Shown here piece by piece: positions 49,313-58,654 of a stretch of DNA of 64,000 nt (position 1 is the stretch's first letter; each line of letters starts with the position of its first letter). Source of the DNA: Arcanobacterium sp. (lineage in GTDB: Bacteria; Actinomycetota; Actinomycetes; Actinomycetales; Actinomycetaceae); the NCBI GenBank assembly GCA_022778805.1, contig JALFSN010000006.1, positions 89,008 to 153,007 of the forward strand. Direction: 5' to 3'. Position numbers and translations under genes: made by a program. The notes under the pieces were generated by a model. It did not search any database and was not told the DNA's origin. It saw only the letters and a program-made list of their open reading frames with translations.

Positions 49313-52153
49313 GTGAAAATTATTGACAAGATCTTGCGCGCTGGCGAAGGAAAGACGCTGAAGAAACTTCAGCGCATCACGACGGCGGTCAATGCATTAG
49401 AACCGACCATGCAAGAACTGAGCGATACTGAGCTGCGCGAACTCACTGATGAGTTTCGCAAGCGCTACGCCGATGGCGAGACTCTCGACGATCTCCTGCC
49501 TGAGGCGTTCGCTGCCGTACGTGAGGCTTCGCAGCGCACGCTTGGGCAACGCCACTTTGACGTGCAGATTATGGGCGGAGCCGCCCTACACATGGGCAAC
49601 ATCGCCGAGATGAAAACCGGCGAGGGCAAAACCCTCGTGGCCACGCTCGCAGCCTATCTCAATGCCATCCCTGGCAAAGGCGTGCACGTGGTGACGGTGA
49701 ACGACTATCTGGCTTCCTATCAGAGCGAACTCATGGGGCGCGTCTACCGTTTCCTCGGCATGAGCACCGGCTGCATCGTCACCAGTCTCTCTCCTGAGCA
49801 GCGTCGGAAAGAGTACGCAGCGGACATCACGTATGGCACCAACAATGAGTTTGGCTTCGACTACCTGCGCGACAACATGGCTCGTGACGTCGATCAACTC
49901 GTACAGCGGGAACATTTTTACGCCATCGTAGACGAAGTGGACTCCATCTTGATTGACGAGGCTCGCACCCCGTTGATTATCTCCGGCCCAGCCGAGGGAG
50001 ATGCGAACAAATGGTATACGCTCTTTGCCGACGCCGTGCTCTCGATGCACCCCGACATCGACTACGAGGTGGATGAGAAAAAGCGCACGGTGGGCATCTT
50101 GGAATCTGGCATCGACAAGGTGGAGGATTTACTCGGTATTGACAACCTCTACGAATCAGTGAACACCCCACTCATCGGTTATCTCAACAATGCGATTAAA
50201 GCCAAGGAGCTTTTTGCCCGCGACAAAGATTACATCGTAGACGGCGGTGAAGTACTGATCGTGGATGAGCACACCGGACGCGTGCTGCCTGGTCGGCGGT
50301 TCAACGAAGGGCTACACCAAGCACTTGAGGCGAAGGAGCATGTGAAGATTCAAGCGGAGAATCAGACGCTCGCCACGATCACGCTGCAGAACTATTTCCG
50401 CCTTTACGACAAACTCTCCGGCATGACGGGCACAGCTGAGACGGAGGCGGAGGAATTCGCCAGCACCTACAATATCGGCGTGGTACCAATCCCCACCAAC
50501 AAGCCGATGATCCGCATCGATCAGACCGATCTGGTCTTCCCCACGACCAACGGAAAGCTCAATGCCATCGTGGAAGACATCAAAGAACGTTTTGAGGCGG
50601 GCCAACCCGTGCTCGTGGGCTCGGCGAGCGTCGAACATTCAGAGACGCTCTCTGCGCTATTGAAAAAAGCTCGCATCCCCCACAATGTGCTCAACGCTAA
50701 ACAGCATGAGCGTGAAGCCGCCGTGATCGCTATGGCTGGACGTAAGCACGCCGTCACTGTGGCCACCAATATGGCCGGCCGCGGCACCGATATTATGCTC
50801 GGTGGAAACGCAGAGTTCATCGCCGTGGAAATGATGCAAAAGCAGGGTCTCGATCCAGAGGAGAATAGCGCCGAGTATGAGGCTGCCTGGCCACGGACAC
50901 TCGCAGCAGCGAAAGAGCAAGTGGCCGCTGAGCATGACGAAGTGGTGGCACTCGGGGGACTGTACGTGCTTGGCTCGGAGCGCCACGAATCACGCCGTAT
51001 CGACAATCAGCTTCGTGGCCGTAGTGGACGCCAAGGCGATCCAGGCGAGTCTCGTTTCTATCTCTCCCTTGACGACGATCTTATGCGGCTCTTTGCCAAC
51101 AACCGGATGATTGAACCGTTCCGGAATGGCCCTGAGGACGAGCCATTGGAGTTCAAACTGCTCGCTAAGACGATTCGACGGGCACAGGGAGCAATCGAAT
51201 CGCGCAACGCTGAAATGCGTAAGAACGTGCTGAAATATGACGACGTCATGAGCGAACAGCGCAACACCGTCTACGCCGAACGCCGTCGTATTCTGCACGG
51301 CGAAGACCTTGAAGAGCAGATCGTACATTTCCGCGAATTCGTCGTAGATGACGTCGTGACGGCAGATACGCTCGGCAACGCTGACGATTGGGATCTAGAG
51401 TCACTGTGGAAAGACATGCACAGCTACTACGACCCATCTTTCACAGCTGCCGAAGTGGCTCAGGCACACGGTGGGCTGCGCCAACTCACCCGTGAGGAAC
51501 TCATTGACGAATTCAATGATGATATGACGGCGATCTACGAAGAACGCGAAGAAGAGCTCGGCAGCGAGGCTATGCGCCAGATAGAACGCCAAGTGCTGCT
51601 CAATGTGCTCGACCGCAAGTGGCGCGAACACCTCTATGAGATGGATTACCTCAAAGAGGGCATCGGCTTACGCTCCATGGCGAATCGTGATCCGCTCGTC
51701 GAATACAAGCAAGAGGGCTTCCAGATGTTCCACACTATGGAGGACGCCATCCGTTCAGAAACGGTGCAATTCCTCTATCACTTCGAGTTGCCCAGTGAGC
51801 GCGAAGCGCGTCTGGCGGCCGAAAGTGCTCGTGGCGCCGGGAATTCACTCGCGGCTCAAACGCTGAGCCCTAGCGGTCAATCTCTGGTGGGAGGTATTCA
51901 GGCTGCCCAAGTTCCGGTGCAATCACGGACGGCACAGGCCATCGCTAAGAGCGTGCTCGGCGTCAAGGAGGAGCAGACCGAACAGCATATGGTGTTCTCT
52001 TCTGCGGCGAAAGACGGCTCGGGAGCAGTGCAGGCGAGTGGAGCGCACACGCAACGCTCAAATCGTTCGCGGCAAACGGGTATTATGCAGCCCACTCAAC
52101 CTGGCATGAACCGCGCCCAGCGCCGCGCGGCAGCGAAGAAACACAAGCGGTAA
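49313..52153 (+). CDS. secA: Preprotein translocase ATPase SecA
   Basis: The Sec motor protein, 946 residues from a GTG. Walker A MKTGEGKT (near 100), the DEAD-like [20 protein letters not shown], the preprotein cross-linking domain, the helicase motif [14 protein letters not shown] and [19 protein letters not shown] are intact. The C-terminal tail is Ser/Gln/Ala-rich and ends in a basic [15 protein letters not shown]; the zinc-binding CxCxxxC tail is absent, as in other actinobacterial SecA1. Confidence 0.97.
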   Translation: MKIIDKILRAGEGKTLKKLQRITTAVNALEPTMQELSDTELRELTDEFRKRYADGETLDDLLPEAFAAVREASQRTLGQRHFDVQIMGGAALHMGNIAEMKTGEGKTLVATLAAYLNAIPGKGVHVVTVNDYLASYQSELMGRVYRFLGMSTGCIVTSLSPEQRRKEYAADITYGTNNEFGFDYLRDNMARDVDQLVQREHFYAIVDEVDSILIDEARTPLIISGPAEGDANKWYTLFADAVLSMHPDIDYEVDEKKRTVGILESGIDKVEDLLGIDNLYESVNTPLIGYLNNAIKAKELFARDKDYIVDGGEVLIVDEHTGRVLPGRRFNEGLHQALEAKEHVKIQAENQTLATITLQNYFRLYDKLSGMTGTAETEAEEFASTYNIGVVPIPTNKPMIRIDQTDLVFPTTNGKLNAIVEDIKERFEAGQPVLVGSASVEHSETLSALLKKARIPHNVLNAKQHEREAAVIAMAGRKHAVTVATNMAGRGTDIMLGGNAEFIAVEMMQKQGLDPEENSAEYEAAWPRTLAAAKEQVAAEHDEVVALGGLYVLGSERHESRRIDNQLRGRSGRQGDPGESRFYLSLDDDLMRLFANNRMIEPFRNGPEDEPLEFKLLAKTIRRAQGAIESRNAEMRKNVLKYDDVMSEQRNTVYAERRRILHGEDLEEQIVHFREFVVDDVVTADTLGNADDWDLESLWKDMHSYYDPSFTAAEVAQAHGGLRQLTREELIDEFNDDMTAIYEEREEELGSEAMRQIERQVLLNVLDRKWREHLYEMDYLKEGIGLRSMANRDPLVEYKQEGFQMFHTMEDAIRSETVQFLYHFELPSEREARLAAESARGAGNSLAAQTLSPSGQSLVGGIQAAQVPVQSRTAQAIAKSVLGVKEEQTEQHMVFSSAAKDGSGAVQASGAHTQRSNRSRQTGIMQPTQPGMNRAQRRAAAKKHKR

Positions 52154-52187
52154 ATCGGCATAGAAAAATATGAGGCACCTCACTTTT

Positions 52188-52229
52188 CGCTCAACTGGCT
52201 CGCCTCAACTGGCAGCTGTCAGTTGAGCG
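52188..52229 (+). other. Competing hairpins between secA and the acyltransferase gene
   Basis: CGCTCAACTG (52188-52197) pairs perfectly with 52220-52229, while CTCAACTG (52204-52211) pairs with 52220-52227 over an 8-nt loop. The two left arms are a 14-bp-period repeat and compete for one right arm. No U-tract follows. Confidence 0.6.
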
Positions 52230-52230
52230 G

Positions 52231-52236
52231 TAGGCT
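52231..52236 (+). promoter_or_regulatory. -10 element TAGGCT, 6 nt before GTG
   Basis: TAGGCT then GCGTTT then GTG (52243), 1 nt after the competing hairpins. A leaderless start is predicted. Confidence 0.45.
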
Positions 52237-52242
52237 GCGTTT

Positions 52243-54492
52243 GTGGGTTTTGCAGCCGGATATTCTACAGCCAAGCGACGCCGTTACCCTGATTCTGCGC
52301 CGTCGCCACAGGTGAGCTTCCGCTACGCCGATGGCGTTTCTACTGCGGGCGATGCTGGCGCTGTGAGCAGTGTAGGTGCCGCTCGCACTCCTGGTTCGCC
52401 TATCCGCACATCGGATGTGCGTCTCCATGCTCCTCGCACTTCTGCTGCACGCACTGCTCCCAAGCAGCACACCACTCACTATACGCACGGACGCATCGGC
52501 GGTCTGGATGGGCTGCGCGCTATCGCGTGCATCGCCGTCCTGCTCTATCACACGTGGCCTGCTGTGATGCCTGGAGGATTTCTCGGAGTAGACGTCTTCT
52601 TCGTGCTCTCCGGTTTTCTCATTACGGCTTTACTCATCCGAGAAATCAGTAGCCCCACGGGTGCGCATCGCATTAATATCGTGAACTTCTGGATTCGCCG
52701 GTGGCGCCGTCTTTTCCCCGCAGTGTTCACCGTCTGTGTCATCACCATCCCTCTCGCCTGGGCGGCAGACCCCAATTTACTGGCACGTATTAAGTCGCAA
52801 CTTCTCGGCACGCTCACCTTTTCCTACAACTGGGTAGCCTTAGGCACATCCAGCTCCTATTTCGATCACGGAAATCCGCGGCTGCTTACGAATATGTGGA
52901 CACTTTCGGTAGAGCAGCAGTTCTACCTCATCTGGCCGCTGATACTCACGCTTATTTTTCTCCTCCCACGCCGATGGCGCCCCTCTATCCCTGTGGCACT
53001 CGCAGGGATCTCTGTGGCGTTGATGGCATGGTTCGCTTCCGGCTCAGCCGATGTAAGCCGCGCTTATATGGGCACCGATTCACACTCATTCGGACTCATG
53101 CTCGGAGCAGCTCTTGCTTTCCTCTCTCCTCGGCCATTTTCCACCCGTATGCACCGAGCAGATCGGAGATTCTCCAGAGCCTGGGGCATGGCAGGGTTTC
53201 TCGGTCTAGCTGGAATCATTGCGGCTTTCACACTGCTATCTGATTCTGCCCCTGGCGTTTACCCGTGGTGGACGTTGCTCACCGTGTGCGCAAGCGCGTA
53301 CGTCATTCATGCGCTGACAGCGCGCGCACAAGCTGGAGGAAGCGCAGCCGCCATGCTGCGTTCCTTGCTCGACGTGAAACCCTTGCAATGGTTGGGAATC
53401 CGCTCGTACGGGATTTATCTGTGGCACTGGCCACTGCTGCTCATCTGGCGTAGGCTCATGCCCAGTTCTCCCCCGTGGCTCACGTCTATCCTGGTGGCAG
53501 TGCTCGCCACCGTGTGTGCAGCAGTGAGCTTGTCGCTGGTGGAAAATCCGATGCGGTCAGCCGGTATCGTCCCCACTGTGCGCATATGGTTCACCGCTGT
53601 TCGGCGTCTCTCCCATACGTATCTGCGCGTGGGCATATGTGCGTTCATCGCCATCTGGTTCGGGCTTTTCACTTTCGCCGTGATTCAGGCACCGGCGCAG
53701 ACAGACGTCGAGCAGATGCTGACTGGTTCTAGCAGTCCAGCCGATCCTGGCCGCCGTTCGGCTGACTCGACCCCTCGCCACACTGGTGCCGCAGCGCCGA
53801 ATGCGAGAACTACCCCAGATAGTGGCACTCCCACTTCGAGCACTGCCCAGCAAAAGCAGCAGCAGAAGAAACCGGCCGTGCCGCCCACTCCCCCAAGCAA
53901 TACCGGCAGCGCTGCCACCCCTCATGCTGGCGCCACCTCTGCAGGCGCCGGAAAAGCTGCCGCCCCACAGGCATCTCCAGCGCCATCTCCCATCGCCGGA
54001 AAAGATATCACGATCATTGGGGATTCCGTCGTAGAAGCAGCAAAGTATTCGCTGGCTGAACGCTGGCCTGGAATCACTATCGACGCCGGAGTGAGTCGCC
54101 AAGGCTACGAGATTGCCGATTTGATTCAGGCTCATCTGCGCGGCGGCACGCTTCAGCGCTACGTCGTCATCAACAACGCCACCAACGGCAAACTGCCTGA
54201 TTCCATGCTGCGCGATTGGCTAAACATCATCGGGAAATCCCGCGTACTGATACTCGTCACCGGCCACGGGCCTGCCAACGACACTTGGATTGCAGAATCG
54301 AACGCTGCTATTCATCGCGTCGCACGCCAGTATCCTGGGCGTATCGTAATAGCCGACTGGGATCGTGCCGCGTCAGCACACCCCGAGTTACTCTATTCTG
54401 ACGGCGTCCATCCGATTCGCCCGAACGGTGCCGACTACTATTGCACAATAATGGCGCAAGCACTCAGCAGTGCCCAAAAATTACGCGGGTAA
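52243..54492 (+). CDS. Acyltransferase-3/SGNH peptidoglycan or glycan O-acetyltransferase (OatA-like)
   Basis: A 749-residue two-domain protein. Residues ~85-460 form the acyltransferase-3 membrane domain, with GLDGLRAIACIAVLLYHTWP, GGFLGVDVFFVLSGFLITAL and FWIRRWRRLFPA. A Thr/Pro/Ala/Gln-rich linker (~490-585) leads to an extracellular SGNH esterase domain with IIGDSV (Ser near 596) and DGVHPIRPNG. This layout matches OatA, which acetylates MurNAc and confers lysozyme resistance, but other surface-glycan acetyltransferases share it. The N-terminal ~80 residues are disordered. Confidence 0.88.
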   Translation: MGFAAGYSTAKRRRYPDSAPSPQVSFRYADGVSTAGDAGAVSSVGAARTPGSPIRTSDVRLHAPRTSAARTAPKQHTTHYTHGRIGGLDGLRAIACIAVLLYHTWPAVMPGGFLGVDVFFVLSGFLITALLIREISSPTGAHRINIVNFWIRRWRRLFPAVFTVCVITIPLAWAADPNLLARIKSQLLGTLTFSYNWVALGTSSSYFDHGNPRLLTNMWTLSVEQQFYLIWPLILTLIFLLPRRWRPSIPVALAGISVALMAWFASGSADVSRAYMGTDSHSFGLMLGAALAFLSPRPFSTRMHRADRRFSRAWGMAGFLGLAGIIAAFTLLSDSAPGVYPWWTLLTVCASAYVIHALTARAQAGGSAAAMLRSLLDVKPLQWLGIRSYGIYLWHWPLLLIWRRLMPSSPPWLTSILVAVLATVCAAVSLSLVENPMRSAGIVPTVRIWFTAVRRLSHTYLRVGICAFIAIWFGLFTFAVIQAPAQTDVEQMLTGSSSPADPGRRSADSTPRHTGAAAPNARTTPDSGTPTSSTAQQKQQQKKPAVPPTPPSNTGSAATPHAGATSAGAGKAAAPQASPAPSPIAGKDITIIGDSVVEAAKYSLAERWPGITIDAGVSRQGYEIADLIQAHLRGGTLQRYVVINNATNGKLPDSMLRDWLNIIGKSRVLILVTGHGPANDTWIAESNAAIHRVARQYPGRIVIADWDRAASAHPELLYSDGVHPIRPNGADYYCTIMAQALSSAQKLRG

Positions 54493-54503
54493 TGCGCAGA
54501 CTG

Positions 54504-54541
54504 CCACACGCTCAGTGCTCGTCGTCGCAGATAGCGTGTGG
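54504..54541. terminator. Hairpin between convergent acyltransferase and trpG genes
   Basis: CCACACGCT (54504-54512) pairs perfectly with AGCGTGTGG (54533-54541) across a 20-nt loop in the 112-bp convergent gap. It has no clear U-tract; a bidirectional role is possible. Confidence 0.45.
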
Positions 54542-54604
54542 GCATAGGTAATACGCGGACTTGTAGCTGCCGCACGCCCTGCATATACCACACACCCTCA
54601 GATT

Positions 54605-55312
54605 CTAGAGCGCCAGAAAATTGTCGAGAATCCGCTTGCCCTCGGGGGTGAGAATTGATTCAGGGTGAAATTGCACGCCGTACATGGGAAGCTCTCGGTG
54701 TTCAACGGCCATAATATCGCCGTCCTCAGCTATCCCCGTCACCCGCAGCTCAGGCGGAATAGTGGCCGCATCAGCCACCAGCGAATGATAGCGAGCCACC
54801 TGGATGCGCGGCGGTAGACCAGCAAAGAGCCGTGACGGCGTCACCCGCGATGGCGCTCCCTGAAACGGCGCGTCCTGCGACGATGCTTTCCACGATGTCG
54901 CTTCAGACCGTGACGACACACCAGACTCGTCAGATTTTTCTCCAGCGCCAGAATCCACAGCGAGAGGAAGAAGCGTCATCACCGACGATTTCCCGTGCAT
55001 CACGCACGTGGCATAAGTAATGGCGGCTCCATACGCCTCGCAGATCGCTTGATGCCCCAGACACACCCCCAGCAGCGGAATCCGAGTGCCACCTCCCACA
55101 TTAGATAGCGCCATAATCAATTCTTCACAAATGCCAGCATCAGCTGGACGCCCTGGCCCAGGAGATATCACAATCCGCTCGGGCTGCAGCGCCAGCACCT
55201 GCGCGGCAGTGAGTTCGTCGTTACGCACCACTCGAATATCCGGTTCACGCGTACCGATCAGTTGATAGAGGTTGTAAGAAAATGAATCATAGTTGTCAAT
55301 GAGCAGGATCAT
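54605..55312 (-). CDS. trpG: Anthranilate synthase glutaminase subunit
   Basis: A class-I glutamine amidotransferase, 235 residues, delivering ammonia to TrpE. The nucleophile is Cys84 in GVCLGHQ, and the His/Glu pair sits in FHPES (216-218). Residues ~112-160 are a Ser/Ala-rich insert between MHGKSS and LFAGLPPRIQVARYH. The ATG overlaps the trpE stop (ATGA). PabA is an alternative name, since such subunits can be shared with folate synthesis. Confidence 0.9.
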   Translation of the reverse strand: MILLIDNYDSFSYNLYQLIGTREPDIRVVRNDELTAAQVLALQPERIVISPGPGRPADAGICEELIMALSNVGGGTRIPLLGVCLGHQAICEAYGAAITYATCVMHGKSSVMTLLPLAVDSGAGEKSDESGVSSRSEATSWKASSQDAPFQGAPSRVTPSRLFAGLPPRIQVARYHSLVADAATIPPELRVTGIAEDGDIMAVEHRELPMYGVQFHPESILTPEGKRILDNFLAL

Positions 55313-56841
55313 TCCGCCACCTCTTGGCTCTTCTGAATCGCCGTCACCACGGCTCGTACCTTATTGATGCACTCTCGGTATTCATGGGTTGGCACCGAAT
55401 CGAGCACAATCCCCGCTCCCGAGCGGACGAAAACTTTGCCGTTTTTCTTATATGCGAGCCGAATACCAATAGCAGTATCGAGATTGCCTGTGAAATCTAT
55501 ATATCCGATAGCCCCGCCATAGATACCGCGCTTATTGTCCTCCAGGTCGTTGATAATCTGCATCGCACGCAATTTTGGCGCCCCCGAAAGCGTGCCAGCC
55601 GGAAGCACTGCTTCAATGGCATCCATCGCCGTGGCTTTCCCACCTGGATCGTCTGAACTTCGAATCTCCCCTCTCACCGTGGAGCCAAGATGCACCACAT
55701 GAGAGAAACGCTGCAGCTGCAGGTACTCTTCCACCTGCACTGAACCAAAGCGTGAAATTTTCCCCAAATCATTACGCCCTAAATCCACGAGCATATTGTG
55801 CTCAGCCAACTCTTTCTCATCGGCGAGAAGTTCGCGCTCAAGCCGCTCATTTTGGGCGTCGTCCCCAACGATGCGCGCTCGCGTGCCTGCCAGCGGGAAT
55901 GTGTGCAGCACACCATCGTGGAGCTTCACCAAAGTTTCTGGCGACGCTCCAGCCACCTCCATGTCGTCGGAACTGAAATAAAACATGTAGGGCGAGGGGT
56001 TGATCGTGCGCAGATAACGGTAGGTATTCAGCAACGAACCTTCAAAATCAGCGTCAAGACGATTGCTCAACACCACTTGGAAAATATCACCCTCACGGAT
56101 AGACCATTGTGCCTTTTCCACCATTGCGCAAAAGCGCTCCTCATCCAAGAGTGCCCGAAAATCTGAGGTGACGACGCCAGGGACGATATCTGCGCGCCGG
56201 TTGGAACGAATCAGATCCACGATGTGCTCAATTTTGGCTACAGCGGCGGCATAGCCAGCTTCAAGAGCACTCGAATCTTCATCATTTTCAGGAATTTGCA
56301 CGTGCGCAATCACGACGATCTCTTGACGATAATGGTCGAAACACACCACGGTGTCAAAGAGCATGAGATCAAGATCGTTGAATCCCTCTTCGTCTGCGGC
56401 ATCAAGCACCAGCTGCGGCTCTGCGTATCGCACGTAGTCGTAGCCGAAATATCCGACGAGACCGCCAGTAAACGGAGGTAGATCGGGGCGAGTAGGGGCA
56501 CGAAAACGCGCTAAAATCTCTTCCACGACTGCTCGCGGTGGCTCCTCGCTACTCGCAGTGTGCACGACTGCTTCTTTCTCATCAAATATCCGATGGTGCA
56601 CCACGCCGTTTTTCGCCGTCACCTCTTCACACGGCTTGTAGCCAAGAAACGTGTAGCGCCCCCAGGTGTGCTGCTGTTCAGCCGATTCGAGCACGTAGCA
56701 GTGGGAAGATTCCGTTTGCAGAGCGCGCAGCACGTTGATCGGCGTCGTAGAATCGGCAAGAATGCGAGCTGCAATCGGTACTACCGTGCAGGAGGTATAC
56801 GCGCGAACATCGGCTAGCGTTAGATCAATCGTCAGTGCCAT
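55309..56841 (-). CDS. trpE: Anthranilate synthase component I
   Basis: A 510-residue chorismate-utilising enzyme that makes anthranilate. The core motifs LAGTRARIVGDDAQNERLER, ELAEHNMLVDLGRNDLGKIS, LPAGTLSGAPKLRAMQIIN and IRLAYKKNGKVFVRSGAGIV are those of TrpE rather than PabB. It is encoded with trpG but without trpDCBA here. TAGAAT ends 6 nt before the ATG, so the mRNA should be leaderless; a leader-peptide attenuator is then impossible. Confidence 0.93.
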   Translation of the reverse strand: MALTIDLTLADVRAYTSCTVVPIAARILADSTTPINVLRALQTESSHCYVLESAEQQHTWGRYTFLGYKPCEEVTAKNGVVHHRIFDEKEAVVHTASSEEPPRAVVEEILARFRAPTRPDLPPFTGGLVGYFGYDYVRYAEPQLVLDAADEEGFNDLDLMLFDTVVCFDHYRQEIVVIAHVQIPENDEDSSALEAGYAAAVAKIEHIVDLIRSNRRADIVPGVVTSDFRALLDEERFCAMVEKAQWSIREGDIFQVVLSNRLDADFEGSLLNTYRYLRTINPSPYMFYFSSDDMEVAGASPETLVKLHDGVLHTFPLAGTRARIVGDDAQNERLERELLADEKELAEHNMLVDLGRNDLGKISRFGSVQVEEYLQLQRFSHVVHLGSTVRGEIRSSDDPGGKATAMDAIEAVLPAGTLSGAPKLRAMQIINDLEDNKRGIYGGAIGYIDFTGNLDTAIGIRLAYKKNGKVFVRSGAGIVLDSVPTHEYRECINKVRAVVTAIQKSQEVAE

Positions 56842-56847
56842 GTGGAG

Positions 56848-56853
56848 ATTCTA
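56848..56853 (-). promoter_or_regulatory. -10 element TAGAAT, 6 nt before trpE
   Basis: On the minus strand TAGAAT then CTCCAC then ATG (56841). No convincing -35 element is present. Confidence 0.55.
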
Positions 56854-56933
56854 ATGTAGCAACGACGCCGGATTCAGAGTCGATATATGCTGGACACTCT
56901 CTGCCAGTTTGCTCGCTCTGCTAGCTGCGCACA

Positions 56934-58025
56934 CTAGACGTTAAAGCGGAACTCGACCACATCGCCGTCATGCATGACGTAGTCTTTGCCTTCCATGCGA
57001 ATTTTTCCAGCGGCACGCGCCTCATGCATCCCGCCGAGCTCCATGAGATCATCAAAGCTCACCACTTCCGCTTTAATGAATCCTCTCTCAAAATCCGTGT
57101 GAATCACGCCCGCTGCCTGCGGCGCAGTCCAACCTTTGCGGATAGTCCAGGCGCGGCTCTCTTTTTCACCTGCTGTCAAGAACGTCTGCAGGCCCAACGT
57201 ATCGAAGCCAACGCGGGCGAGTTTATCTAAGCCCGATTCTTCTTGCCCTGATTCCAGCAGCATTTCTCGCGCCTCATCTGGTTCAAGCTCCACCAAATCT
57301 GCCTCAAATTTCGCGTCGAGGAAAATCGCCTCTGCTGGAGCCACAAGCTCCCGCAACTCTTCTTGCTTTGCCGTATCTGCCAAGCCTGCATCGTCGGTAT
57401 TAAAGACGTAAATAAATGGTTTCGCCGTCATTAGCTGGAACGTCTTAATCACGTCTGGATCGAAGCCACTCTTCGGCTGCTGCATTGCGGCATAGAGCGT
57501 GATGCCCTGTTCTAGTACGGCCATTGCCTTCTGGGCTTGCTCCACCACGGATTTGTCGATCTTTTTCCCTGTGAGTTCTTTTTGCAAGCGCGGAATCTGC
57601 TTCTCCAGCGTCTGAATATCAGCCAGCACGAGCTCGGTGGTAATCGTTTCCATATCAGAGGCAGGATCCACTTTCCCATCCACGTGCGTGACGTCGGGGT
57701 CGGTAAATGCGCGCGTCACCTGGCAGATGGCATCCGCTTCCCGAATGTTGGCAAGGAATTGGTTTCCCAGTCCCTCACCTTGCGACGCCCCTTTCACGAT
57801 GCCCGCAATATCCACAAAGTTCACTGTGGCTGGCACAATTTTTGCGGAATGAAACATCTGTGCCAGCTGATCGAGGCGCTTATCCGGCAGCGGCACTATC
57901 CCCACATTAGGCTCAATTGTGGCAAACGGATAGTTTGCCGCCAAGACGCTCTGGCGCGTAAGCGCATTGAAGAGGGTCGATTTACCAACGTTGGGCAAGC
58001 CCGCGATACCAATTGTTAAAGCCAC
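56934..58025 (-). CDS. ychF: Ribosome-associated ATPase YchF
   Basis: A 363-residue Obg-related P-loop protein that prefers ATP. Walker A GLPNVGKST lies at the start, the switch region is DIAGIVKGASQGEGLGNQFL, and a C-terminal TGS domain (IRKGWTAPQAAGVIHTDFER, then KEVVS-like KAEVVSFDDL) follows. It is linked to translation and oxidative-stress responses. GTG 58025 lies 6 nt after TAGAAT, predicting a leaderless mRNA. Confidence 0.96.
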   Translation of the reverse strand: MALTIGIAGLPNVGKSTLFNALTRQSVLAANYPFATIEPNVGIVPLPDKRLDQLAQMFHSAKIVPATVNFVDIAGIVKGASQGEGLGNQFLANIREADAICQVTRAFTDPDVTHVDGKVDPASDMETITTELVLADIQTLEKQIPRLQKELTGKKIDKSVVEQAQKAMAVLEQGITLYAAMQQPKSGFDPDVIKTFQLMTAKPFIYVFNTDDAGLADTAKQEELRELVAPAEAIFLDAKFEADLVELEPDEAREMLLESGQEESGLDKLARVGFDTLGLQTFLTAGEKESRAWTIRKGWTAPQAAGVIHTDFERGFIKAEVVSFDDLMELGGMHEARAAGKIRMEGKDYVMHDGDVVEFRFNV

Positions 58026-58031
58026 AGATCT

Positions 58032-58037
58032 ATTCTA
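58032..58037 (-). promoter_or_regulatory. -10 element TAGAAT, 6 nt before ychF
   Basis: On the minus strand TAGAAT then AGATCT then GTG (58025). The same hexamer and spacing precede trpE. Confidence 0.55.
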
Positions 58038-58121
58038 CACATCTGCGCCGCGACTGCCGTGCAAGCATGGGCCCAGCTTGCACACTACGGCTGCCACGGG
58101 GCAGTACTCTGGCCGCGCAGC

Positions 58122-58176
58122 GTGCGTTCGATGTGCGTTCGGCGTGCGGCCGGCGTGCATCCGGCGTGCGTTCGTT
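58122..58176. repeat. Five 11-bp tandem units (minisatellite)
   Basis: Units begin GTGC at 58122, 58133, 58144, 58155 and 58166 (consensus GTGCGTTCGGC, one to four changes per unit). The array lies between the divergent ychF and ACT-domain genes and ends 24 nt before the latter's -10 element. Confidence 0.9.
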
Positions 58177-58199
58177 ATCATCGCGCACCACCATCACGG

Positions 58200-58205
58200 C
58201 ATAAT
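58200..58205 (+). promoter_or_regulatory. -10 element CATAAT, 6 nt before ATG
   Basis: CATAAT then AGACCC then the ATG at 58212; a leaderless transcript is predicted. Confidence 0.5.
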
Positions 58206-58211
58206 AGACCC

Positions 58212-58484
58212 ATGAAAAAAGCAATTATCACCGTGACGGGAGCCGATCACCCAGGCATTATCGCCGCGGTTTCACAGGCGTTAGCGCGGCTCGATATCAA
58301 TATCGTCAATGTTTCGCAGACGCTCATGGATCAGTACTTCACCATGATTATGCAGCTTGAGTTTGACGATTCGCGGCGCACAATTGCCGAAATACAAGCG
58401 GCCATGAGCGCCGTGGAAAATGCCCAGAAGCTAGTGATTCACGTGCAAGCTGAAGAGCTGTTCACCGCTATGAACAAGCTGTAA
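58212..58484 (+). CDS. ACT-domain protein, UPF0237 family
   Basis: A 90-residue single ACT domain ([30 protein letters not shown] fold). ACT domains usually bind amino acids and regulate enzymes. UPF0237 proteins are conserved next to DUF711 genes across many bacteria, as here, which suggests that they act together. No ligand is known. Confidence 0.92.
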   Translation: MKKAIITVTGADHPGIIAAVSQALARLDINIVNVSQTLMDQYFTMIMQLEFDDSRRTIAEIQAAMSAVENAQKLVIHVQAEELFTAMNKL

Positions 58485-58641
58485 ACATAAACGAGCTGCA
58501 CGCACAACGCGAGCGAGGACGCGAGCGAGATAGACAAGCGCTCAGCGTCACCCTGCACCGTCCCAGTCTCACTCCGCACGGTCACAGCGTCACCCGCACC
58601 CGACCGCCCCCAACTTCCCACAAAACTTCTGACGAAAGCGC

Positions 58642-58647
58642 TACTCT
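58642..58647 (+). promoter_or_regulatory. -10 element TACTCT, 7 nt before ATG 58655
   Basis: TACTCT ends 1 nt before a first ATG (58649), too close for it to be transcribed, and 7 nt before a second ATG (58655). The second is therefore the likely leaderless start. Confidence 0.45.
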
Positions 58648-58654
58648 CATGGCA

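Noticed and set aside
54605..56841. trpE-trpG as pabB-pabA
   Set aside because: The large subunit carries the TrpE-type motifs; still, the glutaminase might serve both pathways.
58122..58176. Regular repeat array as a CRISPR
   Set aside because: Units are 11 bp, head to tail without spacers, and no cas genes are nearby.
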